64,000 nt of DNA from Brachybacterium tyrofermentans (GTDB taxonomy: Bacteria; Actinomycetota; Actinomycetes; Actinomycetales; Dermabacteraceae). The notes below the pieces were generated by a model. The model was not told the origin of the DNA. It ran no database searches and was given only the letters and a program-made list of their open reading frames with translations. The stretch is taken from the NCBI RefSeq assembly GCF_014897585.1, contig NZ_JABUXW010000017.1, positions 1-64,000 of the forward strand. Reading direction: 5' to 3'. The position numbers and the translations under genes were made by a program. Below are positions 9,061 to 18,396 of the stretch, piece after piece (the first letter of the stretch is position 1; each line of letters starts with the position of its first letter).

Positions 9061-9455
9061 TGCCGCGGTCCGCCCGGTCGTCCCGTCTGCGGGACGACCG
9101 GGGGTCCGCCACGGCGGAGACGGCGATCGTGCTGCCCGTCGTGGTGATGATGGTCGTCGTCATCCTGCTCGCCGGTGCCGGGCTCGGGGCACAGCTCCGT
9201 CTCGAGAGCGCCGCCCGAGGGGCCGCACGCGAGATGGCTCGTGGGGAGGACTCTGCTGCTGCGGTCGCCACGGCGCAGCGGATCGGCGGGCCCGGCACGC
9301 AGGTGCAGATCTCCGGTGCCGGGGCATGGGTACGGGTGGACACCTCCCGCTCGCTCGAGGCCCCCTCCGGCTATCTCGGCGGGGCCCACTGGGAGCTGAG
9401 CGCCAACGCCGAAGCACGCCGGGAGCCCCACCTGATCAGCGGCGGTGACGGATGA
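9060..9455 (+). CDS. TadE-family pseudopilin
   Basis: 131-residue pseudopilin of the Tad pilus. The N-terminal DDRGSATAETAIVLPVVVMMVVVILLAGAGLGAQ is the TadE signature: a Gly-Ser processing region, a conserved Glu and a single membrane helix. The remainder is an exported small domain. The start overlaps the stop of the pilin gene (TGATG), and its own end overlaps the next gene by 4 nt, so it is translationally coupled on both sides. Confidence 0.88.
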   Translation: MPRSARSSRLRDDRGSATAETAIVLPVVVMMVVVILLAGAGLGAQLRLESAARGAAREMARGEDSAAAVATAQRIGGPGTQVQISGAGAWVRVDTSRSLEAPSGYLGGAHWELSANAEARREPHLISGGDG

Positions 9456-9808
9456 GCACGGGCGCGGCCGGAGTGCTCGCCTGGACGGGGGCCGCCACCG
9501 CGGTGGTGGCCGGGCTGTCCCTCCTGGGCACCGGCACCGTGGCGCACTCACGCGCCGTGACGGCTGCGGACCTCGCCGCGCTGGCAGGGGCCGACTCCCT
9601 GGCCGCCGCCAGCGGCGAGCCATGCGCGATCGCCGCCGAGGCCGCCACCCGCAACGGCGCCCAGTTGCTGCAGTGCGAGCTGCGCGAGTGGGATGTGCTC
9701 GTGCAGGTCCAGGTCGAGGCGTCCCCGCTGCCCCCCGCGACCGCCCACGCCCGCGCCGGCCCAGGCCCAGGCCCTACGGATCTTCCCGTCTCGCGAGACC
9801 AGCCATGA
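9452..9808 (+). CDS. TadE-like protein of the helicase/secretion neighbourhood (Rv3654c type)
   Basis: 118-residue protein with an N-terminal membrane helix (AGVLAWTGAATAVVAGLSLLGTGTVAHSRA) and a following ADLAALAGADSLA segment, typical of the TIGR03816 family found next to the helicase in actinobacteria. Two cysteines (CAIAAEAATRNGAQLLQC) flank a short segment and may form a disulfide outside the cell. It is the last gene of the tad operon; its stop is 12 bp from the stop of the convergent helicase gene. The C-terminal 30 residues are Pro/Gly-rich. Confidence 0.85.
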   Translation: MSTGAAGVLAWTGAATAVVAGLSLLGTGTVAHSRAVTAADLAALAGADSLAAASGEPCAIAAEAATRNGAQLLQCELREWDVLVQVQVEASPLPPATAHARAGPGPGPTDLPVSRDQP

Positions 9809-9819
9809 GCCCGGCGACC

Positions 9820-12309
9820 TCAGGGATGGAGCAGGCCCAGCAGGCGTTCGGCCTCACGCTTCGACAGCGGCTCGTTGCCGTTGCCGCACTTCGGGGACAC
9901 CACGCAGGCGGGGCAGCCCGCCTCGCACCCGCACTCGGAGATCATGTCGGCCGTCGCCCGCAGCCAGGCATCGGCGTCATCGGCCCCGCGCTCGGCGAAG
10001 CCTGCTCCACCGGGCGCGCCGTCATAGACGAAGATCGTCGGCTCCCCGGTGTCCTCGTGCAGGGCGGCGGAGAGCCCGCCGATGTCCCAGCGGTCGCAGG
10101 TCGCCAGCAGCGGGAGCATCGAGATCGCCGCATGCTCGGCGGCATGCAGGGCGCCGGGCAGCTCCTCCCCGGGGATCTCCGCGCTGTCGGTGGTCGTCCG
10201 CGGGATCACCCACCACACCGCCTTCGTGGTGAGGGTGCGCGGCGGCAGGTCCAACGGGTGCTGGGCGAGCACAGCCTGGGTGAACACGTCCCGCACCTGA
10301 TAGCCGGTGACCTGATCGGTGACATCCACCGTGCCGAAGCACAGCTGCACCCCACCGGACCACTCGACCTCTCGGTCCGTCTGCCGGATGCGCACGGTGG
10401 ACGTCGACTGCGGGTGGGTGGAATGCAGGGGGTCCTCCCGGTGCACGAAGGCGACCGCGCGCTCCACGTCGAGATGATTGACCACATAGCTCGTGCGCTG
10501 GTGGAGATAGACGGCGCCGTCGTGGACCTGGGTATGGGCGCTCGCCGCATCGACGGTGCCGAGCAGGGTGCCGCTGGACTCCTCGACGATCCGCACCGGC
10601 TCCCCGCCGCTGCCTCGCAGATCGGTGAGCTCGTGGGCGGATTCGGTCATCGTCCAGAACCAGCCCGTGGGTCGCGCCCGCAGCACGCCCCGGGCCGCCA
10701 GCGTGGTCAGCAGCTCCCGCGCGCTCGGGCCGAAGATGCCCTCCTCCCCGTCCCGGATGGCGAGCTCGGAGGCGGCGGCGCACAGATGGGGCGTCATCAC
10801 GTAGGGGTTGCCCGGATCGAACACCGCCGCCTCCACCTCTGCGCCGAAGACGGTCTCGGGATGGTGGACGACGTAGGTGTCCAGCGGGTCCTCTCGCGCC
10901 ACGAACAGCGCCAGCGCGCCGCCGTCACGATCCTGGCGTCGGCCGGCGCGGCCGAACTGCTGCCACAGGGAGGCGCGGGTCCCGGGCCAGCCGGCGATCA
11001 CCACCGCGTCCAGGCCGGCGATGTCGATCCCCAGCTCGAGGGCATTCGTCGAGGCCAGGGCCTTCAGCTCCCCGGAGCGCAGGGAGTCCTCCAGCTCCCG
11101 GCGCTCACGTGCCAGGTACCCGCCGCGGTACGCCGCCACCCGTCGGGCGCTGTCCGCCAGCTGCGGGGAGAAGGTGTGCTCGGCCTTCTGCTCGAGCAGA
11201 CGCCGCGCGCCGCTGGAGACCAGCTCCGCCCCGCGCCGGGAGCGTGCGAAGACGAGGGTCTGGACGTCCCGTTCGACGAGGTCGGCCAGCAGCGCGCCGG
11301 CCTCGCTGGTGGCCGAGCGCCGCAACGGCTCCTCGGACGAGCGCCGACGCGTGCCGCCCGTCGCCGAATCGTCCTCCGGGTCAGTGCCCGCATCCACCTC
11401 TGTGTCCGCACCCGCTCCCGCGCGCAGGTCCGTGCCCCCGTCATCCACACGTCCGGCGGTCATCGGACCCCGCCCGTCGACGCGGGCGATCGTCCCCGGC
11501 TCCCAGAGGCCGATCGTCAACCCGGCCCGCGGGGAGCCGTCCTCGGTCACCGCGGTGACGTCCTGACCGATCAGCCTGCTCGCCGACAGCTCCGGGGTCG
11601 CGGTCGTCGCGGAGGCGAGGATGAACGTGGGCTCGGCCCGGTAGTGGGCGGCGATCCGGCGAAGGCGCCTCACCACCATCGCCACGTGGCTGCCGAACAC
11701 GCCCCGATAGCTGTGGCACTCGTCGATGACCACATAGCGCAGCGCACGGAAGAAGCTCGCCCACTGCTCATGGCCGGGGAGGATCCCGAAGTGCAGCATG
11801 TCGGGGTTCGTCAGCACGATGGTGCCGTGCCGGCGCACCCACCGCCGCTGCTCGGTCGGGGTGTCCCCGTCATACACCGCGACGCGCGCGTCGCGGATTC
11901 CGGCCCCGTCGGCCATGGCGGTGATGTTGGTGAGCTGATCGGCGGCGAGCGCCTTCGTGGGCGAGAGGTAGAGCACGGTCGAGCGGCGCGCCGACGGCTC
12001 CAGCTCGCGCGCCCCGACAGCGGTGAGCGCGGGCAGCAGATAGGCGAGGGACTTGCCGGAGGCGGTCGCCGTGGCGAGGACCACGTTCGTGCCGTCATGG
12101 GCGAGCTGCGCCGCCTGCTCCTGATGGATCCAGGGGGCGGTGATCCCTCGCTCGGCCAGGTGCTCGAGCAGGCGGGGGTCGGTCCAGTCGGGGAAGCTGC
12201 CCTGCCGTCCGGGCCTCGCAGGGCGCTGCTCGACGTGCGTGAGGCAGCTGCGACGGGTCAGGGGGCCGGTGAGATCGGTCAGGAGCTCGGACGCTCTGCC
12301 TGCCCGCAT
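9820..12309 (-). CDS. DEAD/DEAH-box helicase with DUF1998 domain (MrfA/YprA type)
   Basis: 829-residue superfamily 2 helicase, the family that always accompanies this type of tad locus (TIGR03817). Walker A is ATASGKS at residues 81-87, Walker B the variant DECH in YVVIDECHSYRG; motif VI is QQFGRAGRRQDRDG. The C-terminal DUF1998 region has the four-cysteine pattern CGCEAGCPACVVSPKCG, like MrfA, a DNA-repair helicase active on mitomycin C damage. The ATG at 12309 is preferred to an upstream ATG at 12462 because it has a GAGGAG ribosome site and avoids overlapping the divergent methyltransferase start. A Gly/Asp/Thr-rich insert around residues 310-350 is not conserved. Association with pili is by position only. 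Confidence 0.92.
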   Translation of the reverse strand: MRAGRASELLTDLTGPLTRRSCLTHVEQRPARPGRQGSFPDWTDPRLLEHLAERGITAPWIHQEQAAQLAHDGTNVVLATATASGKSLAYLLPALTAVGARELEPSARRSTVLYLSPTKALAADQLTNITAMADGAGIRDARVAVYDGDTPTEQRRWVRRHGTIVLTNPDMLHFGILPGHEQWASFFRALRYVVIDECHSYRGVFGSHVAMVVRRLRRIAAHYRAEPTFILASATTATPELSASRLIGQDVTAVTEDGSPRAGLTIGLWEPGTIARVDGRGPMTAGRVDDGGTDLRAGAGADTEVDAGTDPEDDSATGGTRRRSSEEPLRRSATSEAGALLADLVERDVQTLVFARSRRGAELVSSGARRLLEQKAEHTFSPQLADSARRVAAYRGGYLARERRELEDSLRSGELKALASTNALELGIDIAGLDAVVIAGWPGTRASLWQQFGRAGRRQDRDGGALALFVAREDPLDTYVVHHPETVFGAEVEAAVFDPGNPYVMTPHLCAAASELAIRDGEEGIFGPSARELLTTLAARGVLRARPTGWFWTMTESAHELTDLRGSGGEPVRIVEESSGTLLGTVDAASAHTQVHDGAVYLHQRTSYVVNHLDVERAVAFVHREDPLHSTHPQSTSTVRIRQTDREVEWSGGVQLCFGTVDVTDQVTGYQVRDVFTQAVLAQHPLDLPPRTLTTKAVWWVIPRTTTDSAEIPGEELPGALHAAEHAAISMLPLLATCDRWDIGGLSAALHEDTGEPTIFVYDGAPGGAGFAERGADDADAWLRATADMISECGCEAGCPACVVSPKCGNGNEPLSKREAERLLGLLHP

Positions 12310-12372
12310 CGACTCCTCATTCCCTGTGCATTTCCCACACCTGCGCTCCGTTCCGGGGGCAGGCGGCTGGGG

Positions 12373-12385
12373 CACAATCGTAGCC
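12373..12385 (+). promoter_or_regulatory. -10-like box of leaderless methyltransferase gene
   Basis: CACAAT (12373-12378), seven bases before the ATG at 12386. It is one base from TACAAT. Confidence 0.4.
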
Positions 12386-14077
12386 ATGTCCCCCGACATC
12401 TCCACCGCGCCCCCGCAGGCGCTGCCCGACCAGGTCGCCGCCCTGCGCGCCGACCTCCGCACGGCCCGCTACACGGTCGAGGCCACGGAGTCCCTCCTGG
12501 GCCCGGTCGCGCTCGCCGCGCTGCGCCGCGAGAACCCGATCCCCGCCCGGCGCGCGCTGGCAGCGCAGTCGGAACCGGCCGCCGTGCTGTTCCGGCTGTT
12601 CGTCCTCGGGGACGTCGTCCCGTACTCCCTCGTCCGTGCAGTCCTGCCCGCACTCGGTGCGGACGGAGCGCTGCAGCTGGGGCTCGTCGGCCCGGCGTCG
12701 CTCCCCGCTCATCGGGGCGAGGACGATCACGAGGCCGACGACCCCGACAGCCCGCTGCGCGCACTGGTCGATCTCGCGCCGTACTCCGCGAGCGACGACG
12801 TCGGCGAGATCTCCTGGTGGATCACCTCGGACCTCTCCGAGCTGGCCACCGGCCGCGCCCTGGGCCCGGAGCATGTGCTGGGGGTCGGCGGCGCCTCGCT
12901 GACGCTCGCGCGGATCACGCCGCGAGTCGCGGTGGGCCGCGTGCTGGATCTCGGCTGCGGCGGCGGCATCCAGGCGCTGCACGCCTCCCGCCACGCCGAG
13001 CACGTGGTCGCGACCGACCTCTCCGAGCGCGCCCTCGCCTTCGCCGCCTTCAACGCGGCCCTCAACGAGGTCGACCTCGAGCTGCGTCAGGGCTCTCTGC
13101 TGGACCCCGTGGCGGGAGAGACCTTCGACCTCATCGTCTCCAACCCGCCCTTCGTGATCACCCCGCGGCGTGCGGCGGCAGTGCCGGAGCACGAGCACGA
13201 ACACGAACACGAGCCGGCAGCCCCCGGGACGACCTGGACCTACCGCGACGGGGGCCGCGCCGGCGACACCCTGCTCGCCGAGCTGCTCACCGGCCTGCCC
13301 GTGCACCTGGCACCGGGCGGCAGCGCCGTGATGCTCGGCAACTGGGAGATCCCCCACGGCGGCGACTGGGACGAGCACCCCCGCGCCTGGCTCGCCGCCG
13401 CTTCGGCGGACGGCGTGGACTCGTGGGTGATCCAGCGCGAGCAGGAGGACCCCGCCCAGTACGCGGAGACCTGGGTCCGCGACGGCGGCGTCACCGACCG
13501 CGATCCCCGCTGGTCGGACCTCCAAGGAGCCTGGCTCGACGACTTCGCCGGACGGGACGTCGAGGGCATCGGCTTCGGCTACCTCCTGCTGCGCCGACCG
13601 GCCGGCCCCGATGCTGCGGTCTCGGACACCGCCGGCACCGACTCTCCGGGGTCCCACAGCACAGCGCCGCGCCCGGGTGTGCTGCGCACCGAGGAGGCCA
13701 CCGGCACCGGGACCGGGACTCTCGGCGTGCACCTGGCCGAGAGCTTGCGCGCACTCGACGTCCTGCACGAGATGGACGACGACTCCCTCGCCGCGCGCCG
13801 ACTGGTCCGCGCCGACGACGTCGTCGAACGCCGTCACCTCACCCCCGGCCAATGGGACCCGATGCTCATCGAGCTCGTCCAGGGCGCGGGCTTCGCCCGC
13901 ACCGTCCGGGCCGACCAGGTTCTCGCCGGGGTCGTCGGCGCCCTCGATGGGACTCTCACCCTCGCCCAGGTGCTCGCCGCCGTGTGCGCCCTCACCGATG
14001 CGGACCCCGACGAGGCACGGGACCAGGTGCTCCCGGTCGTGCGCGACCTCGTCCGCACCGGGATGGTCCAGCTGTGA
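12386..14077 (+). CDS. Class I SAM-dependent methyltransferase with N-terminal helper domain
   Basis: 563-residue protein of the actinobacterial family resembling N5-glutamine/rRNA methyltransferases. Residues 1-170 are a helical accessory domain (ALRADLRTARYTVEATESLLG). The catalytic domain follows: SAM motif DLGCGGGIQALHASRHAEHVVATDLS near residue 190 and the target-site motif SNPPFVITPR near 250, the NPPY/F signature of amino-nitrogen methyltransferases. A His-Glu alternation (EHEHEHEHE) at about residue 270 is low complexity. The C-terminal 100 residues look winged-helix-like. The substrate is not identifiable. The downstream PAP2 gene follows closely. Confidence 0.8.
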   Translation: MSPDISTAPPQALPDQVAALRADLRTARYTVEATESLLGPVALAALRRENPIPARRALAAQSEPAAVLFRLFVLGDVVPYSLVRAVLPALGADGALQLGLVGPASLPAHRGEDDHEADDPDSPLRALVDLAPYSASDDVGEISWWITSDLSELATGRALGPEHVLGVGGASLTLARITPRVAVGRVLDLGCGGGIQALHASRHAEHVVATDLSERALAFAAFNAALNEVDLELRQGSLLDPVAGETFDLIVSNPPFVITPRRAAAVPEHEHEHEHEPAAPGTTWTYRDGGRAGDTLLAELLTGLPVHLAPGGSAVMLGNWEIPHGGDWDEHPRAWLAAASADGVDSWVIQREQEDPAQYAETWVRDGGVTDRDPRWSDLQGAWLDDFAGRDVEGIGFGYLLLRRPAGPDAAVSDTAGTDSPGSHSTAPRPGVLRTEEATGTGTGTLGVHLAESLRALDVLHEMDDDSLAARRLVRADDVVERRHLTPGQWDPMLIELVQGAGFARTVRADQVLAGVVGALDGTLTLAQVLAAVCALTDADPDEARDQVLPVVRDLVRTGMVQL

Positions 14078-14148
14078 ACGCGCCGGACGATCGCGCCGGG
14101 ACCACTCCCCCGGAGGATGACGGGGCCCCACCCCAGGAGGACGACGCC

Positions 14149-15153
14149 ATGACTCCTCCCCCGGAGCCCGGAGCTCGCACCCGGCGCCGCCGCACCGGCG
14201 CCCTCGCGCGTCCGCTGCTGGCACTGCTGTGCGCGGCGATCTGCGCCGGTCTCGCCGTGCTGCTGGCCCGGACCTCGGTGGGCACCGCGAGCGGACAGCG
14301 CCTGGACCAGCTGATCCTCTCCGGTGCGCAGGACCACCAGGGCCGCCTCTCCCACTACGCAGAGCTCGCGGTGGGGACGGTGAGCGTGCCGGTCATGGCG
14401 GGCCTGCTCGCCCTCGCGCTGGTCCTGGTGCTGATCCGGCGTCGGCTCACCCTGCTGGTCCCGCTGGCTCTCCTGGTGGTCGGCGCGAACATCACCACCC
14501 AGGTGGTCAAGCATCTGGTCGTCACCCGCGAGGCGCTCGGTCCGGGCATCGAGGTCACCCCGAACTCGTTCCCCTCCGGGCACACCACCCTCGCAGCGAC
14601 CGCGATGATCGCCGTCGTGCTGGCCTCGGGCCGGCTCCGCGCTCTCCTGGCACCGCTGGGAGTGATCTGGACCGCTGCCGCAGGCGTCGGCACCCTGGTG
14701 CTGGGCTGGCACCGGCCCAGCGACGTCGTCGGGGCGATCGTCATCGTCGCCGGCTGGACCGTCCTGGTCCTCGCGATCGACGGCCTGCACACGCGGCACC
14801 GGCTGGCGCGGGATGCGACGCGCCCCGGGCGCGGGCGCCGGCGCCGCGACGCGTCCCGGGTCACGGGTCCCACCGCAGAGTCCACCACCCTGCTGGACCT
14901 GCGCACCGGGGCCGCCGACCGCGTCGTCGCCGTGCTGCTGGGCCTGGCCGGGCTGGCGGGGGTGGTCTACGGCGCGTTCGAGCTGGCGACCCTGGGCCTG
15001 CCCCTGGATCTTCAGGACGCCGCGCAGCAGACGTCATCCTTCGTCGCCACGGCCTCTCTGATCGCGGGTGGCACGGCGTCCTGGATGGCGCTGGTGCTCG
15101 TTCTGCGCACGCCGACATCACACAGGAGCAGCCCCGGCGACCGTGTACCGTGA
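14149..15153 (+). CDS. PAP2 superfamily membrane phosphatase
   Basis: 334-residue phosphatidic-acid phosphatase type 2 enzyme, probably dephosphorylating a lipid pyrophosphate or phospholipid outside the membrane. Six or more hydrophobic segments surround the three catalytic motifs: KHLVVTRE (a relaxed KxxxxxxRP), PSGHTTLA and GWHRPSDVVGA, where the His and Asp are the catalytic pair. The ATG at 14149 has a GGAGG ribosome site; a GTG at 14074 overlaps the methyltransferase stop by 4 nt and is the alternative, adding 25 acidic/Pro-rich residues. Downstream of the PAP2 core is a further pair of membrane helices (residues 265-325). Confidence 0.85.
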   Translation: MTPPPEPGARTRRRRTGALARPLLALLCAAICAGLAVLLARTSVGTASGQRLDQLILSGAQDHQGRLSHYAELAVGTVSVPVMAGLLALALVLVLIRRRLTLLVPLALLVVGANITTQVVKHLVVTREALGPGIEVTPNSFPSGHTTLAATAMIAVVLASGRLRALLAPLGVIWTAAAGVGTLVLGWHRPSDVVGAIVIVAGWTVLVLAIDGLHTRHRLARDATRPGRGRRRRDASRVTGPTAESTTLLDLRTGAADRVVAVLLGLAGLAGVVYGAFELATLGLPLDLQDAAQQTSSFVATASLIAGGTASWMALVLVLRTPTSHRSSPGDRVP

Positions 15154-15256
15154 ACAATCGCCGAGCGCAGATGATGCGTCCGGCTGATCCCGGACCACGG
15201 CATTCGGCCACGGCGGACGGGCCGCGACGACTCGCGGCGAGGAAGGACATATCAAC

Positions 15257-18022
15257 GTGACTGGCGGACGGCATCTGGTGATCGTCGAGTCCCCTGCGAA
15301 GGCGCGGACCATCAGCCGATACCTGGGGGACGACTACATCGTTCAGGCATCGGTGGGACACATTCGTGACATCCCGGTGCCGCGCGACCTTCCCGCGGAG
15401 ATGAAGAAGGGCCCGTACGGAAAGTTCGGGGTCGACGTGGACGGCGGGTTCGACCCGTACTACATCGTCAGCCCCGACAAGAAGAAGACCGTCGCGGACC
15501 TCAAGAAGGCTCTCAAGGACGCCGACACCCTCTACCTCGCCACGGATGAGGACCGGGAGGGCGAGGCGATCGCCTGGCACCTCCTGGAGACCCTCAAGCC
15601 CAAGAAGTCCCTGCCCGTCAAGCGCATGGTCTTCCACGAGATCACGAAGGACGCGATCCTCGCCGCGCTCGAGAACACCCGCGAGATCGACTCCCACCTG
15701 GTCGACGCGCAGGAGACCCGCCGCATCCTGGACCGCCTGGTCGGCTTCGAGCTCTCGCCCGTGCTGTGGCGCAAGATCAAGCCGTCCCTGTCGGCCGGTC
15801 GGGTGCAGTCCGTCGCGACGCGCCTCGTGGTCGAGCGGGAGCGCGAGCGCATGGCGTTCGTCGCCGCCGACTACTGGGACGTGACCGGCACCTTCGGGGC
15901 CGAGTCCGAGCAGTTCACCGCGAAGATCGCGACCGTCGACGGCGCCCGTGTCGCCTCCGGCAGCGACTTCGCCGACGACGGCACCCTCAAGCCCCGGGCC
16001 GCCTCGGCGACCGTGCTCACCGAGGAGTCCACGCGGACCCTCATCGAGGCGCTGACCGATGCCCCGGCCACGGTCTCCTCGCTCGAGTCCAAGCCGTACA
16101 CCCGCCGCCCGGCGGCACCGTTCACCACCTCCTCGCTGCAGCAGGAGGCCTCGCGCAAGCTGCGTCTCGGCGCCCGCCAGGCGATGCGGGTCGCGCAGTC
16201 GCTGTACGAGAACGGCTACATCACCTACATGCGTACCGACTCGGTGACGCTCTCCGGCGAGGCCATCAAGGCCTCCCGCGCACAGGCTGCGGAGCTCTAC
16301 GGCTCCCAGTACGTGCCGGACAAGCCGCGCTACTACCAGACCAAGTCGCAGAGCGCCCAGGAGGCGCACGAGGCGATCCGCCCCGCGGGCGACCGCTTCC
16401 GCACCCCGGCCGACGTGTCCGGCTCCCTCTCGGGCGACGAGTTCCGTCTCTACGAGCTGATCTGGAAGCGCACCGTCGCCTCGCAGATGGCCGACGCGAA
16501 GGGCACCACCTCGACGGTCGAGCTGCAGCTGGAGCAGAAGGACCGCACCGCGACGTTCCGCGCCGCCGGCACCGTGATCACCTTCCGCGGCTTCCTCGCC
16601 GCCTACGAGGAGGGTCGCGACGCGAGCCGCTACGGCTCCGACGAGGCCGAGGGCAAGGGCGACAAGCGCCTGCCGCAGATGGAGGAGGGCCAGAAGCTCG
16701 ACACCCGCGAGCTGATCCCGGACGGCCACTCCACCACGCCTCCCCCGCGGTACACCGAGGCCTCGCTGGTGCGGGCCCTCGAGGAGCGCGGCATCGGCCG
16801 CCCCTCGACCTACGCCTCAACCGTCGCCACCGTGCAGGACCGTGGTTATGTGCTGCGCCGTGGCACCGCCCTCGTGCCCAGCTGGGTGGCCTTCGCCGTG
16901 GTGCGCCTGCTCGAGGAGCACTTCGGGGCGTTCATCGACTACGACTTCACCGCGCAGATGGAGCAGCAGCTGGACCGCATGGCCCAGGGCGAGCTGAGCC
17001 GTGCGGAGTACCTCAAGAACTTCTACCACTCCGATGGCACCGACGGCCCGATCGGCCTCAAGCCCATGGTCGACGACCTGGGCGACATCGATGCCCGCGC
17101 CATCAACAGCATCGACATCGGCGAGGGCATCACGCTGCGCGTGGGTCGCTACGGCGCCTACGTCGAGCGTGCCGCCCGGGACGAGAACGGCGAGCTCATC
17201 GAGGGGGCGGATCCGCAGCGGTCCTCGGTCTCCGACGACGTCGCCCCCGACGAGCTGACCGTCGCGCTCGCCACCGAGATGCTCGAGCGCGCCAAGGACG
17301 ACGGCAAGGTGCTGGGCACCGATCCGGAGACCGGCCACGAGATCGTCGCCAAGGACGGCCGCTTCGGCCCGTACGTCACCGAGATCCTGCCCGATCCGGA
17401 GGAGAACGGCGGCAAGAAGGTCGCCAAGGCCAAGCAGCCCAAGCCCCGCACCGGCTCGCTGCTGAAGACCATGGAGCTGGCGACCATCACGCTCGAGGAC
17501 GCCCTGAAGCTGTTGAGCCTCCCGCGGGTGGTCGGCACGACGGAGGACGGCACCGAGGTCACCGCGCAGAACGGCCGGTACGGCCCGTACCTCAAGAAGG
17601 GCACGGACTCCCGGTCGCTGGAGTCGGAGGAGCAGCTGTTCACCGTCACCATGGAGGAGGCGGAGAAGCTCTACGCGCAGCCCAAGACCCGGGGTCGCGC
17701 CGCCGCGAAGCCGCCGCTCAAGGAGCTCGGCACCGATCCCACCAGCGAGAAGCCGATCGTGATCAAGGACGGCCGCTTCGGTGCCTACATCACCGATGGC
17801 ACCACGAACGTCTCGCTGCGCGCGTCGGAGAGCGTCGAGGAGATCACCGAGAAGGTCGCCATCGAGAAGCTCGCGGAGAAGCGGGCCAAGGGTCCCGCGA
17901 AGAAGCCCGCCGCGAAGCGCAAGGCTCCCGCCAAGAAGAGCACGACCGCGAAGACCACGACGGCGAAGAGCACGACCGCGAAGACCACGACGACGACGAA
18001 GAGCACCACCGCGAAGAAGTGA
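15257..18022 (+). CDS. topA: DNA topoisomerase I (type IA)
   Basis: 921-residue omega protein that relaxes negative supercoils. The GTG start at 15257 follows GGAAGGA by 9 nt. Toprim domain at the N-terminus (VIVESPAKARTISRYLG, TDEDREGEAIAWHL); catalytic Tyr324 in YMRTDSVTLS; REERGIGRPSTYASTV-like motif ALEERGIGRPSTYAST. C-terminal topo_C repeats (NGRYGPYLKKG, DGRFGAYITDG, DGRFGPYVTE) replace zinc fingers, as in mycobacteria. The last 45 residues are Lys/Ala/Thr-rich (KSTTAKTTT) and encoded by a degenerate 15-18 bp repeat; such tails increase processivity in actinobacterial TopA. In many actinobacteria it lies near tmk-holB; here an ABC transporter is placed between. Confidence 0.97.
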   Translation: MTGGRHLVIVESPAKARTISRYLGDDYIVQASVGHIRDIPVPRDLPAEMKKGPYGKFGVDVDGGFDPYYIVSPDKKKTVADLKKALKDADTLYLATDEDREGEAIAWHLLETLKPKKSLPVKRMVFHEITKDAILAALENTREIDSHLVDAQETRRILDRLVGFELSPVLWRKIKPSLSAGRVQSVATRLVVERERERMAFVAADYWDVTGTFGAESEQFTAKIATVDGARVASGSDFADDGTLKPRAASATVLTEESTRTLIEALTDAPATVSSLESKPYTRRPAAPFTTSSLQQEASRKLRLGARQAMRVAQSLYENGYITYMRTDSVTLSGEAIKASRAQAAELYGSQYVPDKPRYYQTKSQSAQEAHEAIRPAGDRFRTPADVSGSLSGDEFRLYELIWKRTVASQMADAKGTTSTVELQLEQKDRTATFRAAGTVITFRGFLAAYEEGRDASRYGSDEAEGKGDKRLPQMEEGQKLDTRELIPDGHSTTPPPRYTEASLVRALEERGIGRPSTYASTVATVQDRGYVLRRGTALVPSWVAFAVVRLLEEHFGAFIDYDFTAQMEQQLDRMAQGELSRAEYLKNFYHSDGTDGPIGLKPMVDDLGDIDARAINSIDIGEGITLRVGRYGAYVERAARDENGELIEGADPQRSSVSDDVAPDELTVALATEMLERAKDDGKVLGTDPETGHEIVAKDGRFGPYVTEILPDPEENGGKKVAKAKQPKPRTGSLLKTMELATITLEDALKLLSLPRVVGTTEDGTEVTAQNGRYGPYLKKGTDSRSLESEEQLFTVTMEEAEKLYAQPKTRGRAAAKPPLKELGTDPTSEKPIVIKDGRFGAYITDGTTNVSLRASESVEEITEKVAIEKLAEKRAKGPAKKPAAKRKAPAKKSTTAKTTTAKSTTAKTTTTTKSTTAKK

Positions 18023-18029
18023 GGCCGCC

Positions 18030-18052
18030 CGGACCCTGAGCCACAGGGTCCG
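18030..18052 (+). terminator. topA terminator hairpin
   Basis: CGGACCCTG, five-base loop AGCCA, CAGGGTCCG, starting 8 bp after the topA stop. No T tract. Confidence 0.6.
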
Positions 18053-18086
18053 AGCGGAGGGCTCCGACTGCGAGCCTGCGAGAACC

Positions 18087-18116
18087 AGGGGCACGGACCA
18101 TGCGGTCCGTGCCCCT
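18087..18116. terminator. Second hairpin, 13-bp perfect stem, ATGC loop
   Basis: AGGGGCACGGACC (18087-18099) pairs with 18104-18116. With the hairpin at 18030 it forms a tandem terminator after topA. Confidence 0.6.
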
Positions 18117-18396
18117 GTCGTCGTCCGCGCCGTCGTCGTTCGCCCGGTCCCAGCCCGCCCGGATGTCGCACTCCCTGCCGTCGTCGGCCCGTGCCGTCGT
18201 CCGCCTCTCCCGCCCGACAGCCATGACCGGAATGTCAGGAATCGTCCCCGTCACGGTCACAGCTGCTCACCACGGGTCACGAGGTGGTCACAGGGGGCTT
18301 CAGAATCGTGTTCGCAGAGCCGCTATGGCGCGATCACCTGCGGAAGCGGCCTACAGTGTGACCAAGAGCTCGTTGTTGACTCACGAAGGAGTGATC
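18117..18396. promoter_or_regulatory. ABC operon upstream region with probable -10
   Basis: No gene is seen. TACAGT at 18352-18357 is a good -10 box about 40 bp before the start of the binding-protein gene; AAGGAG at 18386-18391 is its ribosome site. I found no clear LacI-type operator. Confidence 0.45.

Noticed and set aside
9445-15153. A 1902-codon open frame on the plus strand
   Set aside because: It crosses the antisense of the helicase and a shifted frame of the methyltransferase. Only its end (14149-15153) encodes a recognisable protein (PAP2). High GC explains the missing stops.
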